From the NCBI GenBank assembly GCA_905612495.1, contig CAJQSF010000042.1, positions 1 to 56,718 on the forward strand: a DNA stretch of 56,718 nucleotides. Direction: 5' to 3'. The notes under the pieces are model-generated. The model was not told where the DNA came from. It saw nothing but the letters and a program-made list of their open reading frames with translations, and searched no databases. This document shows positions 9,134-19,176 of the stretch, in pieces; positions within the stretch are counted from its first letter, which is position 1; each line of letters begins with the position of its first letter. Source of the stretch: an uncultured Candidatus Pelagibacter sp. Lineage in GTDB: Bacteria; Pseudomonadota; Alphaproteobacteria; Pelagibacterales; Pelagibacteraceae. The position numbers and the translations under genes were made by a program.

Positions 9134-10017
9134 CGGAGTTAAATGAAGAACACTTTGAATTGCATAGTGCAAACAAAGCACGACTACATGAAAAGAAAAA
9201 GATGACAAATATAAATGACTTCTTTGCTAACACAAATAAAAAAATGTTAGTTGATGGAGACCTACTAGTTTACAAGATTACTTCCTCTTTGGAAGAACCT
9301 ATTGACTGGGGTAATGATATTTGGACTTTAAGTTCAGACCTTCACAAAGGTAAACAATTATTTACACAGTGTATTGCTTTTTATTGGAAGCTCACAAAAG
9401 CTAAAGACGCAATCATTGTATTTTCAGACAAAGAAAATTTTAGAAAAAAAATTGATAGCCTATATAAATCACATAGAAAGAAAATTAGAAAACCAATTTC
9501 TTATTCTGCTATGAGGAAGTGGATTGAAGAAACACATCACACTATTTGCTATCCAAATTTAGAAGCTGATGATGCAATAGGTTTATTAGCTACAGGCGAA
9601 TACAAAAATAATTGTGTAATCGTTTCTGGCGATAAAGATATGAGAACAATACCTGCATGGCAGTGTTGTATTATTGATGACCAAATAGAATATGTAGATG
9701 AAAATTTAGCAGATTATAATTTCTGTACTCAAACATTAACTGGAGACCAAACAGATGGTTACAAAGGTTGTGTTGGTGTGGGAGCTGTTAAAGCATCTAG
9801 AGTTCTAAATGAAAAGAAAAACATAAATGAATGTTGGGAAGCAGTAGTTGAAGAATATAAAAGAAATAAATATTCTACTGATGATGCTTACCACCAAGCA
9901 AGACTTGCCAGAATATTAAGAGAAGGCGAGTACGATTATAAAACAAACAAAGTAAAACTATGGGATTACAAATATGAACAGTTCAGAAATACTGAAGAAA
10001 ACAGAAAAGCTAGTTAG
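9130..10017 (+). CDS. 5'-3' exonuclease (T7 gp6-like)
   Basis: MLVDGDLLVYK; YPNLEADDAIGLLA; VSGDKDMRTIP; LTGDQTDGYKGCVGVG. Confidence 0.93.
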   Translation: MTELNEEHFELHSANKARLHEKKKMTNINDFFANTNKKMLVDGDLLVYKITSSLEEPIDWGNDIWTLSSDLHKGKQLFTQCIAFYWKLTKAKDAIIVFSDKENFRKKIDSLYKSHRKKIRKPISYSAMRKWIEETHHTICYPNLEADDAIGLLATGEYKNNCVIVSGDKDMRTIPAWQCCIIDDQIEYVDENLADYNFCTQTLTGDQTDGYKGCVGVGAVKASRVLNEKKNINECWEAVVEEYKRNKYSTDDAYHQARLARILREGEYDYKTNKVKLWDYKYEQFRNTEENRKAS

Positions 10018-10324
10018 TACAGATAGAGCAGATAAGCATGGGGACAAGGTAGAGAACCATGAAAACATTGCTAGAATGTGGAGTTCTTATCTACAGAATA
10101 AGACCAAACTTAACCTAATAATATTGCCAGAAGACGTAGCAAACTTAATGTCCCTGCTAAAGATAGCCAGAACACAGGCAGGAAACTTCAATCTAGATGA
10201 TTACATTGATGCTTGTGGGTACTTGGCAATATCTGGCGAAATCAGAAACAAGAGGGAAAACATAAAAAGTGCCACTTTAGGAGTATCTAAGAATGAAAAG
10301 AGAAGTACCAAAGCCAATAATTAG
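9974..10324 (+). CDS. DUF6378-like phage protein
   Basis: DRADKHGDKVENHENIARMWSSYL...LLKIARTQAG...DDYIDACGYLAI. Confidence 0.65.
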   Translation: MNSSEILKKTEKLVSTDRADKHGDKVENHENIARMWSSYLQNKTKLNLIILPEDVANLMSLLKIARTQAGNFNLDDYIDACGYLAISGEIRNKRENIKSATLGVSKNEKRSTKANN

Positions 10325-10469
10325 TAAAGAGCTAATAGATTATTTGGACAGTATTTTCCCAGAGAAATCTGCTGACCTAAAAGATACTGAAAAAGAAGTC
10401 TTCTTTAGAGGAGGACAAAGGTCAGTTGTTAATCATTTAATAAATCAAAAACAACAACAAGAGGAATAA
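10293..10469 (+). CDS. Hypothetical small phage protein (58 aa), not in ORF track
   Basis: ATG 10293 after taggag; MKREVPKPIISKELIDYLDSIFPEKSADLKDTEKEVFFRGGQRSVVNHLINQKQQQEE*. Confidence 0.65.
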   Translation: MKREVPKPIISKELIDYLDSIFPEKSADLKDTEKEVFFRGGQRSVVNHLINQKQQQEE

Positions 10470-10474
10470 CAGAT

Positions 10475-10714
10475 ATGTGTCTAGCCCCAAGAATGCCTAG
10501 TCCGCCACCTGCACCAGAGCCAATCCCTAGTACACCACCAAGTGTATCAGGTGCTACTACAAAGCAAAATGCTCCTGCAATGGCAGACAGTTCAGGTAGA
10601 GATATTAATGTCGCTTCGTCAGCTTCAAGAAGAAGAACTGGCAGAGGTTCATTAAGAATACCATTAGCTAGTTCAGGACTTACTTCAAGTGGTCTTAACT
10701 TACCAAGTGCGTAA
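10475..10714 (+). CDS. T7 gp7.3-like small virion/tail assembly protein
   Basis: Pro-rich N-terminus (MPSPPPAPEPIPSTPPS), directly before portal. Confidence 0.55.
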   Translation: MCLAPRMPSPPPAPEPIPSTPPSVSGATTKQNAPAMADSSGRDINVASSASRRRTGRGSLRIPLASSGLTSSGLNLPSA

Positions 10715-10718
10715 TTAA

Positions 10719-12332
10719 ATGGAACGATATGTTTTAGGAGATAAAAAAGTTACTGAAGATAAAACTTCAATACAGTCACAATACAATAAGCTAGAGATGA
10801 ATAGAGAAGTTTATCTACAAAGAGCAAGAGATTGTGCCAAGCTAACTATTCCAACTTTATTCCCAGATGTAGGAAATAACGAAGCTACAGAATATCAAAC
10901 ACCATATCAATCAGTTGGTGCAAGAGGTGTTATGAATTTAGCATCTAAATTAATGTTAGCTTTATTCCCACCACATGCTCCATTCTTTAGATTGAGTGTA
11001 GATGATTTAGTATTCAAACAAGTTCAAGGAGACCCAAAGACTAAGAGTTCTATAGAAGCAGGTTTATCAGGAATTGAAAAAGCAATCATGGATAATATGG
11101 AAGTATCTAATGACAGAGTTGCAGTTTATGAAGCACTGAAAAATTTGATAGTTAGTGGGAATGTTTTATTAAAAGTTACAGAAACAGGATTAAGAGTTTA
11201 TAGATTAGAGAACTATGTAATCAAAAGAGACAATCAAGGGAATGTTTTAAAAATTATTATTAAAGAAGTAGTTAATTTAGATACATTACCTGAACAAGTT
11301 AGAAATGCGATTATAGAAAATAAGTCAAAAGAAGAATACGAAGATAAAGAATTAGATTTATATACTTGTGTAACAAGAGAAGCAAAAGGCTTCACATTAA
11401 TGCAAGAATGTGGAAAGAAAATTATTTTAAGAACTAAATATAAATTAGATGAGTTACCATTTATCGCTTTAAGATTTAATAGAGTAGATGGAATGGACTA
11501 TGGTCGTTCACATTGTGAAAGTTATTTAGGAGACCTTAAATCTTTAGAAGGATTAACTAGGTCTATATTAGAAGGTTCATCAGCATCAGCTAAAATGCTT
11601 TTCTTAGTAGCACCTAATGGAACTACTAGAGCATCAGCTATAGCTAAAGCACCAAATGGTGCAATTATTGAAGGTTCTGCAGGAGATGTAACAGTCTTAC
11701 AAGCTAACAAGTTTGCTGATTTTAGAGTGTCTTTTGAAGTAATGAATAGAGTAGAGCAAAGATTACAGTATGCTTTCTTATTAAATTCATCAGTACAAAG
11801 ACAAGCAGAAAGAGTTACAGCAACAGAAGTGCAGTTAGTTGCACAAGAATTACAAGATGCACTTGGTGGAGTTTATGGAATTTTAACAACAGAATTTCAA
11901 TTACCTTACATCAATGCAAAGATAAATATTTTAAGAGACCAAAAACTATTACCAGATTTACCTAAGAAAATAGTACGCCCTAAAATCATTGTTGGTTTAG
12001 AAGCGTTAGGTAGAGCAAGTGACAGAGTTAGACTTCTACAGTTCATGCAAGATTTGACAGGAACGCTAGGAGCTGAAGTACTTGGACAACATATAAACAT
12101 TGATGATGCCATTAAGAAATTTGCAATAGCAAATGGTGTGGACACACAAGGTTTACTTAAAGACCAAGAGCAAATCCAACAGGAACAACAACAGGCACAA
12201 CAACAACAGTTTGCACAAAAAGCCTTAGCTGACCCAAGAGTAGCAATAGAAGCAGGTAATGCTCTAACTAACTCTAATGTCGGTGTAGGTGTAAACGAAG
12301 ATGGACAACCTGAACTAACCCAAGAGGAATAA
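10719..12332 (+). CDS. Portal / head-tail connector (T7 gp8-like)
   Basis: YQSVGARGVMNLASKLMLALFPP; GRSHCESYLGDLKSLEGL; RVTATEVQLVAQEL. Confidence 0.95.
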   Translation: MERYVLGDKKVTEDKTSIQSQYNKLEMNREVYLQRARDCAKLTIPTLFPDVGNNEATEYQTPYQSVGARGVMNLASKLMLALFPPHAPFFRLSVDDLVFKQVQGDPKTKSSIEAGLSGIEKAIMDNMEVSNDRVAVYEALKNLIVSGNVLLKVTETGLRVYRLENYVIKRDNQGNVLKIIIKEVVNLDTLPEQVRNAIIENKSKEEYEDKELDLYTCVTREAKGFTLMQECGKKIILRTKYKLDELPFIALRFNRVDGMDYGRSHCESYLGDLKSLEGLTRSILEGSSASAKMLFLVAPNGTTRASAIAKAPNGAIIEGSAGDVTVLQANKFADFRVSFEVMNRVEQRLQYAFLLNSSVQRQAERVTATEVQLVAQELQDALGGVYGILTTEFQLPYINAKINILRDQKLLPDLPKKIVRPKIIVGLEALGRASDRVRLLQFMQDLTGTLGAEVLGQHINIDDAIKKFAIANGVDTQGLLKDQEQIQQEQQQAQQQQFAQKALADPRVAIEAGNALTNSNVGVGVNEDGQPELTQEE

Positions 12333-12335
12333 TAA

Positions 12336-13139
12336 ATGAGTACAGATAGATTAGAAGTAAAACCAGATGACAGTAACAATGAAACACTTGAACAGTCAGC
12401 AGAAAAATTAAAGGAACAAGGTGTTGATATTAATAAAGACCTTAGCGTCAATCCAAATGGAGAAGGAATTGAAGTTAGAGAGCCGAAAGTTGAGACGGAA
12501 AGTACAGAAAAAAGACCAGAGTGGTTGCCAGAAAAATTTCAAAATGCAGAAGAATTGGCTAAAGCGTATGGGACTTTGGAAAAAGAATTTTCAGGTAGGA
12601 CTAAAGAAGAAGTTAAACCTACTGAAGAAGTAAAAGCTGATGAAGCTCCACAAACAGGTTTAGATAAATACTATGAGGAGTTTGCTGATAAAGGAGAACT
12701 TGCAGAAAAGAGTTATTCAGAATTAGCTAAATTAGGTTTAGATAAAAACTTAGTTGATACTTATATTGAAGGACAAAAATTAGTTTCAGAAACAAACACT
12801 AAAGCAATCCAAGATATTGCAGGTGGTAAAGAAGAATATACTGAACTAGTTGAATGGGCAGGTAAGAATTTATCTGAAGCAGAAACTAAAGTCTTTAATG
12901 ACATGGTTGATGGTGGAGATATTGAGACAGCTAAATTTGCTGTTCAAGGTCTTATGGCTAAATCAGGTGCAAATCCAAAACAACCTTCTTTATATGAAGG
13001 TACTAGCGATACAGTTTCTAAAGATGCTTTTGCTAGTGTTGCACAAGTTACAGAAGCAATGAATGACCCAAGATATGACAGCGACCCTGCATATAGACAA
13101 CTAGTAGAAGACAAAATTGGGAGAAGCACTGTTCTTTAA
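12336..13139 (+). CDS. Capsid assembly scaffold (T7 gp9-like)
   Basis: Acidic, helical; between portal and capsid; RPEWLPEKFQNAEELAKAYGTLEKEF. Confidence 0.85.
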   Translation: MSTDRLEVKPDDSNNETLEQSAEKLKEQGVDINKDLSVNPNGEGIEVREPKVETESTEKRPEWLPEKFQNAEELAKAYGTLEKEFSGRTKEEVKPTEEVKADEAPQTGLDKYYEEFADKGELAEKSYSELAKLGLDKNLVDTYIEGQKLVSETNTKAIQDIAGGKEEYTELVEWAGKNLSEAETKVFNDMVDGGDIETAKFAVQGLMAKSGANPKQPSLYEGTSDTVSKDAFASVAQVTEAMNDPRYDSDPAYRQLVEDKIGRSTVL

Positions 13140-13363
13140 TGGCTAGAGATTATGGGCGTGAATACGCTAATTATCATTCTAAACCAGAACAGAGAAAAAA
13201 CAGGTCTTCTAGAAATTTAGCTAGAAGATTAATGAAGAAGAAACTTGGGGTTAAAGCCATTGCAGGTAAAGACATTGACCACAAGGATAAGAACCCAAGA
13301 AACAATTCTAGAAAAAATCTTAGAGTTCGTTCTAAATCAAGCAACAGGTCAGACAATTACTAA
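13139..13363 (+). CDS. Small HNH-like protein
   Basis: DIDHKDKNPRNNSRKNLRVRSKSSNRSDN resembles HNH core of phage homing-type proteins. Confidence 0.5.
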   Translation: MARDYGREYANYHSKPEQRKNRSSRNLARRLMKKKLGVKAIAGKDIDHKDKNPRNNSRKNLRVRSKSSNRSDNY

Positions 13364-13740
13364 TGTGGTTATCACTAGCTAGGTTAGCATTAAAGACTGG
13401 TTCTGAAGTTTATAAGAATAGAAAAGAAACCAAAGTACTTCAGAGTATTGCAGAGAAAAAACAAATGCAAAGGGTCATTGATGGAGAAATAGAGATGGTT
13501 CAAACAGTAAAAAACTATCAAAAAAATGACTTAAAAGATGAAATCGTTTTAATAATTATTTCAATTCCATTATTGGTCTGTGCGTGGGGTATTTTTTCAA
13601 ATGATGCTGAAATTATTTTTAAACTTGATGCCTTCTTTGACCAAGTAAATAAATTTCCATTATGGTTACAAGGTTTAATAATTGGTGGCTATTCTTCTGT
13701 ACTAGGAATTAAAGGTGTTTCTGCATTTAAGAAAAAGTAA
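13363..13740 (+). CDS. Phage membrane protein (holin candidate)
   Basis: Two hydrophobic segments (IVLIIISIPLLVCAWGIF; FPLWLQGLIIGGYSSVLGIKG). Confidence 0.4.
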   Translation: MWLSLARLALKTGSEVYKNRKETKVLQSIAEKKQMQRVIDGEIEMVQTVKNYQKNDLKDEIVLIIISIPLLVCAWGIFSNDAEIIFKLDAFFDQVNKFPLWLQGLIIGGYSSVLGIKGVSAFKKK

Positions 13741-13862
13741 TGGCAAAACAAACTGGCTTTAATTATGAAAAGAAAACTAGACCTAAAGTTGGAAGACATA
13801 AAAAGAATTTAAACAAAGACGAAAAACGAAGTTACAAAAAATATAACCGACAAGGAAAATGA
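13740..13862 (+). CDS. Small basic protein (40 aa), not in ORF track
   Basis: TAATG overlap; MAKQTGFNYEKKTRPKVGRHKKNLNKDEKRSYKKYNRQGK*. Confidence 0.5.
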   Translation: MAKQTGFNYEKKTRPKVGRHKKNLNKDEKRSYKKYNRQGK

Positions 13863-13978
13863 AACATATAATATTATTTATAAATCACTACTCTAGTAAA
13901 ATTCAAGTTTGGTCATGGCAAAAGCTATGGGGAAATAAGAAAACAGGGTTAGGGTATAAAACAAAAGTCCAAAAATAA
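13859..13978 (+). CDS. Small basic protein (39 aa), not in ORF track
   Basis: ATGA overlap; MKHIILFINHYSSKIQVWSWQKLWGNKKTGLGYKTKVQK*. Confidence 0.4.
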   Translation: MKHIILFINHYSSKIQVWSWQKLWGNKKTGLGYKTKVQK

Positions 13979-13980
13979 TC

Positions 13981-14004
13981 TCATCTTTTTTAAAAGAGAG
14001 ATGA
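13981..14004 (+). other. Hairpin upstream of capsid gene
   Basis: tcatcttttt-taaa-agagagatga: 10-bp stem with two GU pairs. Confidence 0.4.
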
Positions 14005-14104
14005 CTAATTTAAAATCAATGGTTGCCAGTTACGACTGATAACTTCCTGACGAAAGTAAGATTAGGTTTAAATCAATAACAACAATAACAGAGGAGACAT
14101 TAAC

Positions 14105-15055
14105 ATGTCAAACGCAACAGTATCGAGACTTGGTCTCGTTAATAACTCTGGAACTGGTGTAAACGATTTATTTCTCAAGGTCTTCAGTGGCGAAGTACTT
14201 AGTACTTTTGGGAGAGAAAATCTTATGTTGAATATGACTACTACTAGAACTATTGGTTCAGGTAAGTCAGCTCAATTTCCAGTTACAGGAACAATCGCAA
14301 GTGGTTATCATACAGTAGGTAATGAAATCGTTGGAACGCAAGTTAAGCACAATGAAAAAATTATCAACATTGATGATATGCTATTAGCCCACGCCTTTCT
14401 TGGCGAAATAGATGAACTGAAGAATCATTATGATGTCCGTTCTATTTATTCAAAAGAAATGGGACAGGCACTTGCAAAAAAAGTAGACCAACATCTACTT
14501 CAGCTAACTGTATTAGCTTCACAAGCATCAGCAACAATTACTGGTGGTTCAGGTGGAACTCAAATTACAGATAGTGATGCAAAAACAAACGCAACATCTA
14601 TGATTGGTTCAGTATTTGAAGCAGTCCAAGCACTAGATGAGAAAGATGTACCATCTTCAGACAGATATTGCATAGTAACACCAGATGTTTACTACCAATT
14701 ATCTAATGTAGATAAACTTGTTTCTAGAGACTTCTCTAGCAACAATGGAGACTTCTCAAAAGGTCAAGTTGTAATGATTGGTGGAGTTAGAATAATTAAA
14801 TCTAACACTGCTGTAACAGCTTTCGCTAACAACTCGTCAGCGATTGCAGGTACAAACAATACTTACAATGTAAATGCTTCAACTATTGCAGGTGTGGTAT
14901 TCCACAAATCAGCAGTTGGAACAGTAAAACTTAAAGACCTAGTTTTAGAAAATACTTACGACCCTAGAAGATTAGGAAATCTTATGACAGCTAGACTAGC
15001 CTTAGGACACGGCGTTCTGAGACCTGAAAGTGCAGTTTCAATTAAAACAGCATAG
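14105..15055 (+). CDS. Major capsid protein (T7 gp10-like)
   Basis: FSGEVLSTFGRENLM..TRTIGSGKSAQFPVTGTIASGYHTVGNEI; NTYDPRRLGNLMTARLALGHGVLRPESA. Confidence 0.95.
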   Translation: MSNATVSRLGLVNNSGTGVNDLFLKVFSGEVLSTFGRENLMLNMTTTRTIGSGKSAQFPVTGTIASGYHTVGNEIVGTQVKHNEKIINIDDMLLAHAFLGEIDELKNHYDVRSIYSKEMGQALAKKVDQHLLQLTVLASQASATITGGSGGTQITDSDAKTNATSMIGSVFEAVQALDEKDVPSSDRYCIVTPDVYYQLSNVDKLVSRDFSSNNGDFSKGQVVMIGGVRIIKSNTAVTAFANNSSAIAGTNNTYNVNASTIAGVVFHKSAVGTVKLKDLVLENTYDPRRLGNLMTARLALGHGVLRPESAVSIKTA

Positions 15056-15071
15056 TCAATTACAATATTAT

Positions 15072-15093
15072 AGGCGTGGAGAAATCTACGCCT
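15072..15093 (+). terminator. Hairpin after capsid gene (T7 T-phi position)
   Basis: aggcgtgga-gaaa-tctacgcct: 9-bp stem, GNRA-type loop. Confidence 0.7.
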
Positions 15094-15104
15094 GTAGTTT
15101 AAAT

Positions 15105-15182
15105 ATGAAATATATAAAAAAATTTATAGAGAAGATTAATAAAAAAATTGATAGTTTTTTTGATAACCTCTTTCCATTCTAA
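15105..15182 (+). CDS. Tiny peptide (25 aa) overlapping tail tube A start
   Basis: MKYIKKFIEKINKKIDSFFDNLFPF*, stop overlaps next start (TAATG). Confidence 0.3.
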   Translation: MKYIKKFIEKINKKIDSFFDNLFPF

Positions 15183-15769
15183 TGACAATCACAACAAGAA
15201 CGACTGAACTAGAAGCAGTCAACACAATTTTAAGTACTATTGGAGAAGCTCCATTATCAACCTTAACAGGGTCTTTACCTGTAGATGGTACAACAGCAAA
15301 GAATATTCTAAATGAAATAAGTAGAGAAGTTCAATCAGCAGGTTGGCACTTCAATACACAATATAAAGTAGATTTAACTAGAGATACAGATAACAAAGTT
15401 CCAATAGGAACAGATGTTGTAAGAGTACAATTAAATGACAAGTATGATAAGTCTTCTTATGATGTAGTACAAAGAGGAAGCTATCTTTTTAATTTAGCAA
15501 AAAATTCAAATATATTTGACCAAGATTTTACAGAAAATACTTTAATATATCTTTTAGGTTTTGATGACATACCTGAACAAGCAAGAAGATATATTACAAT
15601 TAGAAGTGCTAGAGTTTTCCACGACAGAACTTTAGGTGCAAACACTTTACATAAATTTTCTTCAGAAGATGAAGCAAGAAGTCTAGCTGTTATGAAACAA
15701 GCAGAAATGCAAACAGGGGACAACACAATCTTTGATAATTATTTACAAGCGTACACAGTCAATAGATAA
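15182..15769 (+). CDS. Tail tubular protein A (T7 gp11-like)
   Basis: ELEAVNTILSTIGEAPLSTL...EVQSAGWHFNT; PEQARRYITIRSARVF. Confidence 0.92.
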   Translation: MTITTRTTELEAVNTILSTIGEAPLSTLTGSLPVDGTTAKNILNEISREVQSAGWHFNTQYKVDLTRDTDNKVPIGTDVVRVQLNDKYDKSSYDVVQRGSYLFNLAKNSNIFDQDFTENTLIYLLGFDDIPEQARRYITIRSARVFHDRTLGANTLHKFSSEDEARSLAVMKQAEMQTGDNTIFDNYLQAYTVNR

Positions 15770-18144
15770 TGCCACTTATATCAAGAACCATACCAAACTT
15801 GGTTCAGGGAGTAAGTCAGCAACCAGAAATTTTAAGATTAAATTCCCAAGCCACATCTCAGGTTAATGGATTTTCTAGTGTTGTTGAGGGTCTCAAAAAA
15901 AGACCACCAACTAATTACCTAGCAACAATTTCAACATCAGCATTAAACAATGCTTCTATTCATACAATCAATAGAGATGTGAATGAGAGATATATTGTAA
16001 TTATTACTAATGGGGCAATCCAAGTTAAAACAATAGCAGGAGCAACTAAATCAGTTGTGATGCAGACAAACGCATCTAACTATTTATCTTCATCAGACCC
16101 TAGAGGGGATTTTGTAGCTGTAACTGTTGCTGATTTTACCTATATTTTAAACAAGACTAAAGTCTCTGCTATGGCTTCAACTACTAGTACAGCTAAAGTA
16201 GAACAAGCTATTTATTCAGTATTACAGGGAGTTAATTCAACAAAGTACACAGTTACTATTGATGGAGCTGTTAAATCATTCACAAGTTCAAACACAGATA
16301 CAGAAGCTATTAGAAATGGCGTTAAGTCTGCATGTGGAAGTATATCAAATATTACATTTGCAAATGTAGGAACTTCAAGTTTCTCAATAATCAAATCAAG
16401 TGGAACTTTAGCAGTAAGTGCCAGTGATGGTTATGGAGATGATGCTTCACAAATAGTTGCATCTAAAGTTCAGAATTTTTCCGATTTGCCCAGTCCTGCA
16501 ATTAACGACATGGTCGTAGAAATCACAGGAGACGCAACAAACTCATTTGATAACTACTATGTAAAATATAGTAGCTCAGATGATGTTTGGGAAGAAACAA
16601 TAGCACCTTCAACTAAAACAACTCTTAATAAAGATTTGATGCCACATGTTTTAATTAGAACAGCAGATGGTAATTTTAGATTTACACAAGTTGATGGAAC
16701 AACTTACACACTTTCAGGTACAGATTATACTACACCAGAGTGGGGACAGAGAGTTTGTGGAGATGTTAAGTCTGCACCAGACCCAAGTTTTATAGGTAAG
16801 AAGATAAATGATATTTTCTTTCATAGAAATAGATTAGGATTTTTAGCAGATGAAAATGTTATCATGTCTAGAAGTGGAGAGTTTTTTCAATTCTTTCCTG
16901 AAACAGTTACAGACAGTTTAGATACAGACCCAGTAGATGTAGCATCAACAGCAAAAAAAGTTTCTATTTTAAGAAGTGCAATTTCTTTTGATGAAGATTT
17001 ATTATTATTTACAGACCAAACACAATTCATGCTTACAGGTGGAACTACATTAACAGCAGGAAATGTTTCAATTAATACTTCAACAGAGTATGAAACTTCA
17101 ACTGGTTGTAAACCTATAGGAGCAGGTAGTAATGTATTTTTTCCTTTTAACAAAGGTAGCTATACAGGAATTAGAGAATTTTTTGTTAAAGACGATACAG
17201 GAACTAAACAAGCAGATGATACAACAGCGAATATTCCAAAGTATATTCCATCAGGTGTTTTCAAATTAGCTTCTGCAACAAATGAAAATATTTTAGTAGC
17301 TTTATCTTCTGACGCAACAAAACATAATTGTTTGTATGTTTATCAATATTATTTACAAGATGGTAGAAGACTACAAAGTGCATGGCACAAATGGGATTTT
17401 GGAACTTCAAGTACAGATAAAATTCTAAATATAGATTTTATAGAAAACACTTTATATATAGTTAATCAAAGAGGAACTAATGTCTTCCTAGAAAGTTTAG
17501 ACATATCTCCTGCAGTAGTAGATGCAGGTGCAACTTACTTAACTTATTTAGATAGAAAATTTAAAGATGACGATACAGGAGTGTCTTCTTCATTTAATGC
17601 AGGAACAAACAGAACTACATTTACTATTCCTTATACAAAAACTAATACAATGAAAGTTGTAGGTCGTGTTGGTGGAAGTAATACTGCAGGACAAGAAATA
17701 TCTACTGTTTCACAATCTGGTACATCTATCGTAGTAGCAGGTAATTTAACTAGTGCTAATCTATGGTTTGGAGAACAATATGAATTTTCATTTCAATTTT
17801 CTCAACAATTTATTCAAATAGCAGACAGTGGTGGTTCTAGAATTTCAGTAAGAGAAGGAAGATTACAGATAAGAAATTGGAATGTTTCCTATAACGATAC
17901 TGGCTATTTCACTTCAGAAGTAGTGCCTGTAGGTAGAAGTACTTCAACTGCATCATTTACAGGAACAACAACAGGTTCAGGTGCATTGGGTACAGTTAAT
18001 TTATCTGATGGCGATTTCACTTTCGCAGTTCAATCAGAGAACGACAAGCTAACTATAACTTTAAAAAACGATAGCCATTTACCTTCAAATTTTATTAACG
18101 CAAACTGGCAAGGCTATTATGTTACAGCATCATCAAGAGAGTAA
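15769..18144 (+). CDS. Tail tubular protein B (T7 gp12-like)
   Basis: LISRTIPNLVQGVSQQPEILR; FFHRNRLGFLADENVIMSRSGEFFQFFP. Confidence 0.95.
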   Translation: MPLISRTIPNLVQGVSQQPEILRLNSQATSQVNGFSSVVEGLKKRPPTNYLATISTSALNNASIHTINRDVNERYIVIITNGAIQVKTIAGATKSVVMQTNASNYLSSSDPRGDFVAVTVADFTYILNKTKVSAMASTTSTAKVEQAIYSVLQGVNSTKYTVTIDGAVKSFTSSNTDTEAIRNGVKSACGSISNITFANVGTSSFSIIKSSGTLAVSASDGYGDDASQIVASKVQNFSDLPSPAINDMVVEITGDATNSFDNYYVKYSSSDDVWEETIAPSTKTTLNKDLMPHVLIRTADGNFRFTQVDGTTYTLSGTDYTTPEWGQRVCGDVKSAPDPSFIGKKINDIFFHRNRLGFLADENVIMSRSGEFFQFFPETVTDSLDTDPVDVASTAKKVSILRSAISFDEDLLLFTDQTQFMLTGGTTLTAGNVSINTSTEYETSTGCKPIGAGSNVFFPFNKGSYTGIREFFVKDDTGTKQADDTTANIPKYIPSGVFKLASATNENILVALSSDATKHNCLYVYQYYLQDGRRLQSAWHKWDFGTSSTDKILNIDFIENTLYIVNQRGTNVFLESLDISPAVVDAGATYLTYLDRKFKDDDTGVSSSFNAGTNRTTFTIPYTKTNTMKVVGRVGGSNTAGQEISTVSQSGTSIVVAGNLTSANLWFGEQYEFSFQFSQQFIQIADSGGSRISVREGRLQIRNWNVSYNDTGYFTSEVVPVGRSTSTASFTGTTTGSGALGTVNLSDGDFTFAVQSENDKLTITLKNDSHLPSNFINANWQGYYVTASSRE

Positions 18145-18589
18145 TCATTTTAGATTATCAACTCTAGAAGACATTAAGTATTTAGCACCAAGATTAAGAT
18201 ACGAAGACAAAAGAGAAATTTTAGCAAATAGTGGTTTAGCACCTTATGAAGCATTATATTTTAGTTATAGATATGCAGACATTTCTTTTACAATAGTAAA
18301 CAAACAAAATGAACCTGTAGCAATATTTGGAATTAATGATGCAGGTAATAATGTTGGAGCTATATGGTTATTAGCAACAGACAAATTAAAAGATATTCAA
18401 TATTCCTTTTTAAGAGAAAATAAAAAAGTTATAGATTTTCTAAATACTAAATACAAAATTTTATGGAACTTTGTGGATTGTAGAAATTCACTACACATCA
18501 AATGGTTAAAGTGGTGTGGTTTCAAATTTATTAACAAACAAAACTATGGAGTTTTAAATGAACCCTTTTATGAGTTCATCAGAATATAA
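18119..18589 (+). CDS. Internal core / GNAT-like protein (T7 gp13 position)
   Basis: Synteny between gp12- and gp14-like genes; GNAT-like layout. Confidence 0.55.
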   Translation: MLQHHQESNHFRLSTLEDIKYLAPRLRYEDKREILANSGLAPYEALYFSYRYADISFTIVNKQNEPVAIFGINDAGNNVGAIWLLATDKLKDIQYSFLRENKKVIDFLNTKYKILWNFVDCRNSLHIKWLKWCGFKFINKQNYGVLNEPFYEFIRI

Positions 18590-18591
18590 TT

Positions 18592-19176
18592 ATGTGTGAC
18601 CCAGTAACAATGGCAGTGGTATCAGTTGCAAATGCAGGTATGCAATACAAACAGCAGAAAGCACAAGCAAAAGCTAGATACGCCCAACAAAAAAGACAAA
18701 ACGAATTAGCAAAGAAAAATGCTCAACAGCGTTATGCGTCAGCAGGTTTAAAAATTAGACAAGAATTAAAAAAGTCAGCACAAGCAGATTTAAGAGGAAC
18801 TTTAAAAGCTAGAAAAGCTAGAGCTACATATATTGCAGGAGCAGGAGATGCAGGTGGATTAGCTATATCAGGTTCTACAAATGCTTTATTAGCAAACTAC
18901 TACAGAACTGAAGGTAACTACAAAACAGCTATTCAAAACAATATGGGTATAAATATTTCACAGTATGAAAGAAATTTAGAAGCAATACAATTTGGTCAAG
19001 AAAGCCAATCAACTTATTTAACACCACCAGATAGTAAAATGTTATTTGCTACACAAGCATTTAATGTTGCCAACACTTACATGTCTTTAGAATTTCAAAG
19101 ACAAAACGCAGGGCTACAAACTAGAAAAGAAAAGACGCAACAAAAAAAGAGTGCTTCTACTAAGGGATATATTTAA
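18592..19176 (+). CDS. Internal virion protein B (T7 gp14-like)
   Basis: MCDPVTMAVVSVANAGMQYKQQKAQAKARYAQQKRQNE..; synteny. Confidence 0.8.
   Translation: MCDPVTMAVVSVANAGMQYKQQKAQAKARYAQQKRQNELAKKNAQQRYASAGLKIRQELKKSAQADLRGTLKARKARATYIAGAGDAGGLAISGSTNALLANYYRTEGNYKTAIQNNMGINISQYERNLEAIQFGQESQSTYLTPPDSKMLFATQAFNVANTYMSLEFQRQNAGLQTRKEKTQQKKSASTKGYI

Noticed and set aside
12421-13062. Plus-strand ORFs 12421-12633 and 12850-13062
   Set aside because: Alternate frames of the scaffold gene with low-complexity Lys/Leu composition.
14035-14060. T7-like promoter resemblance (ttacgactgataac)
   Set aside because: Only partial similarity and I found no second matching copy in other phage intergenic regions, so no promoter consensus can be claimed.
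14030-14080. Possible hammerhead ribozyme (ctgacgaaa) upstream of the capsid gene
   Set aside because: CUGANGA-like match lacks a stem II followed by GAAA and the flanking stems; chance match.
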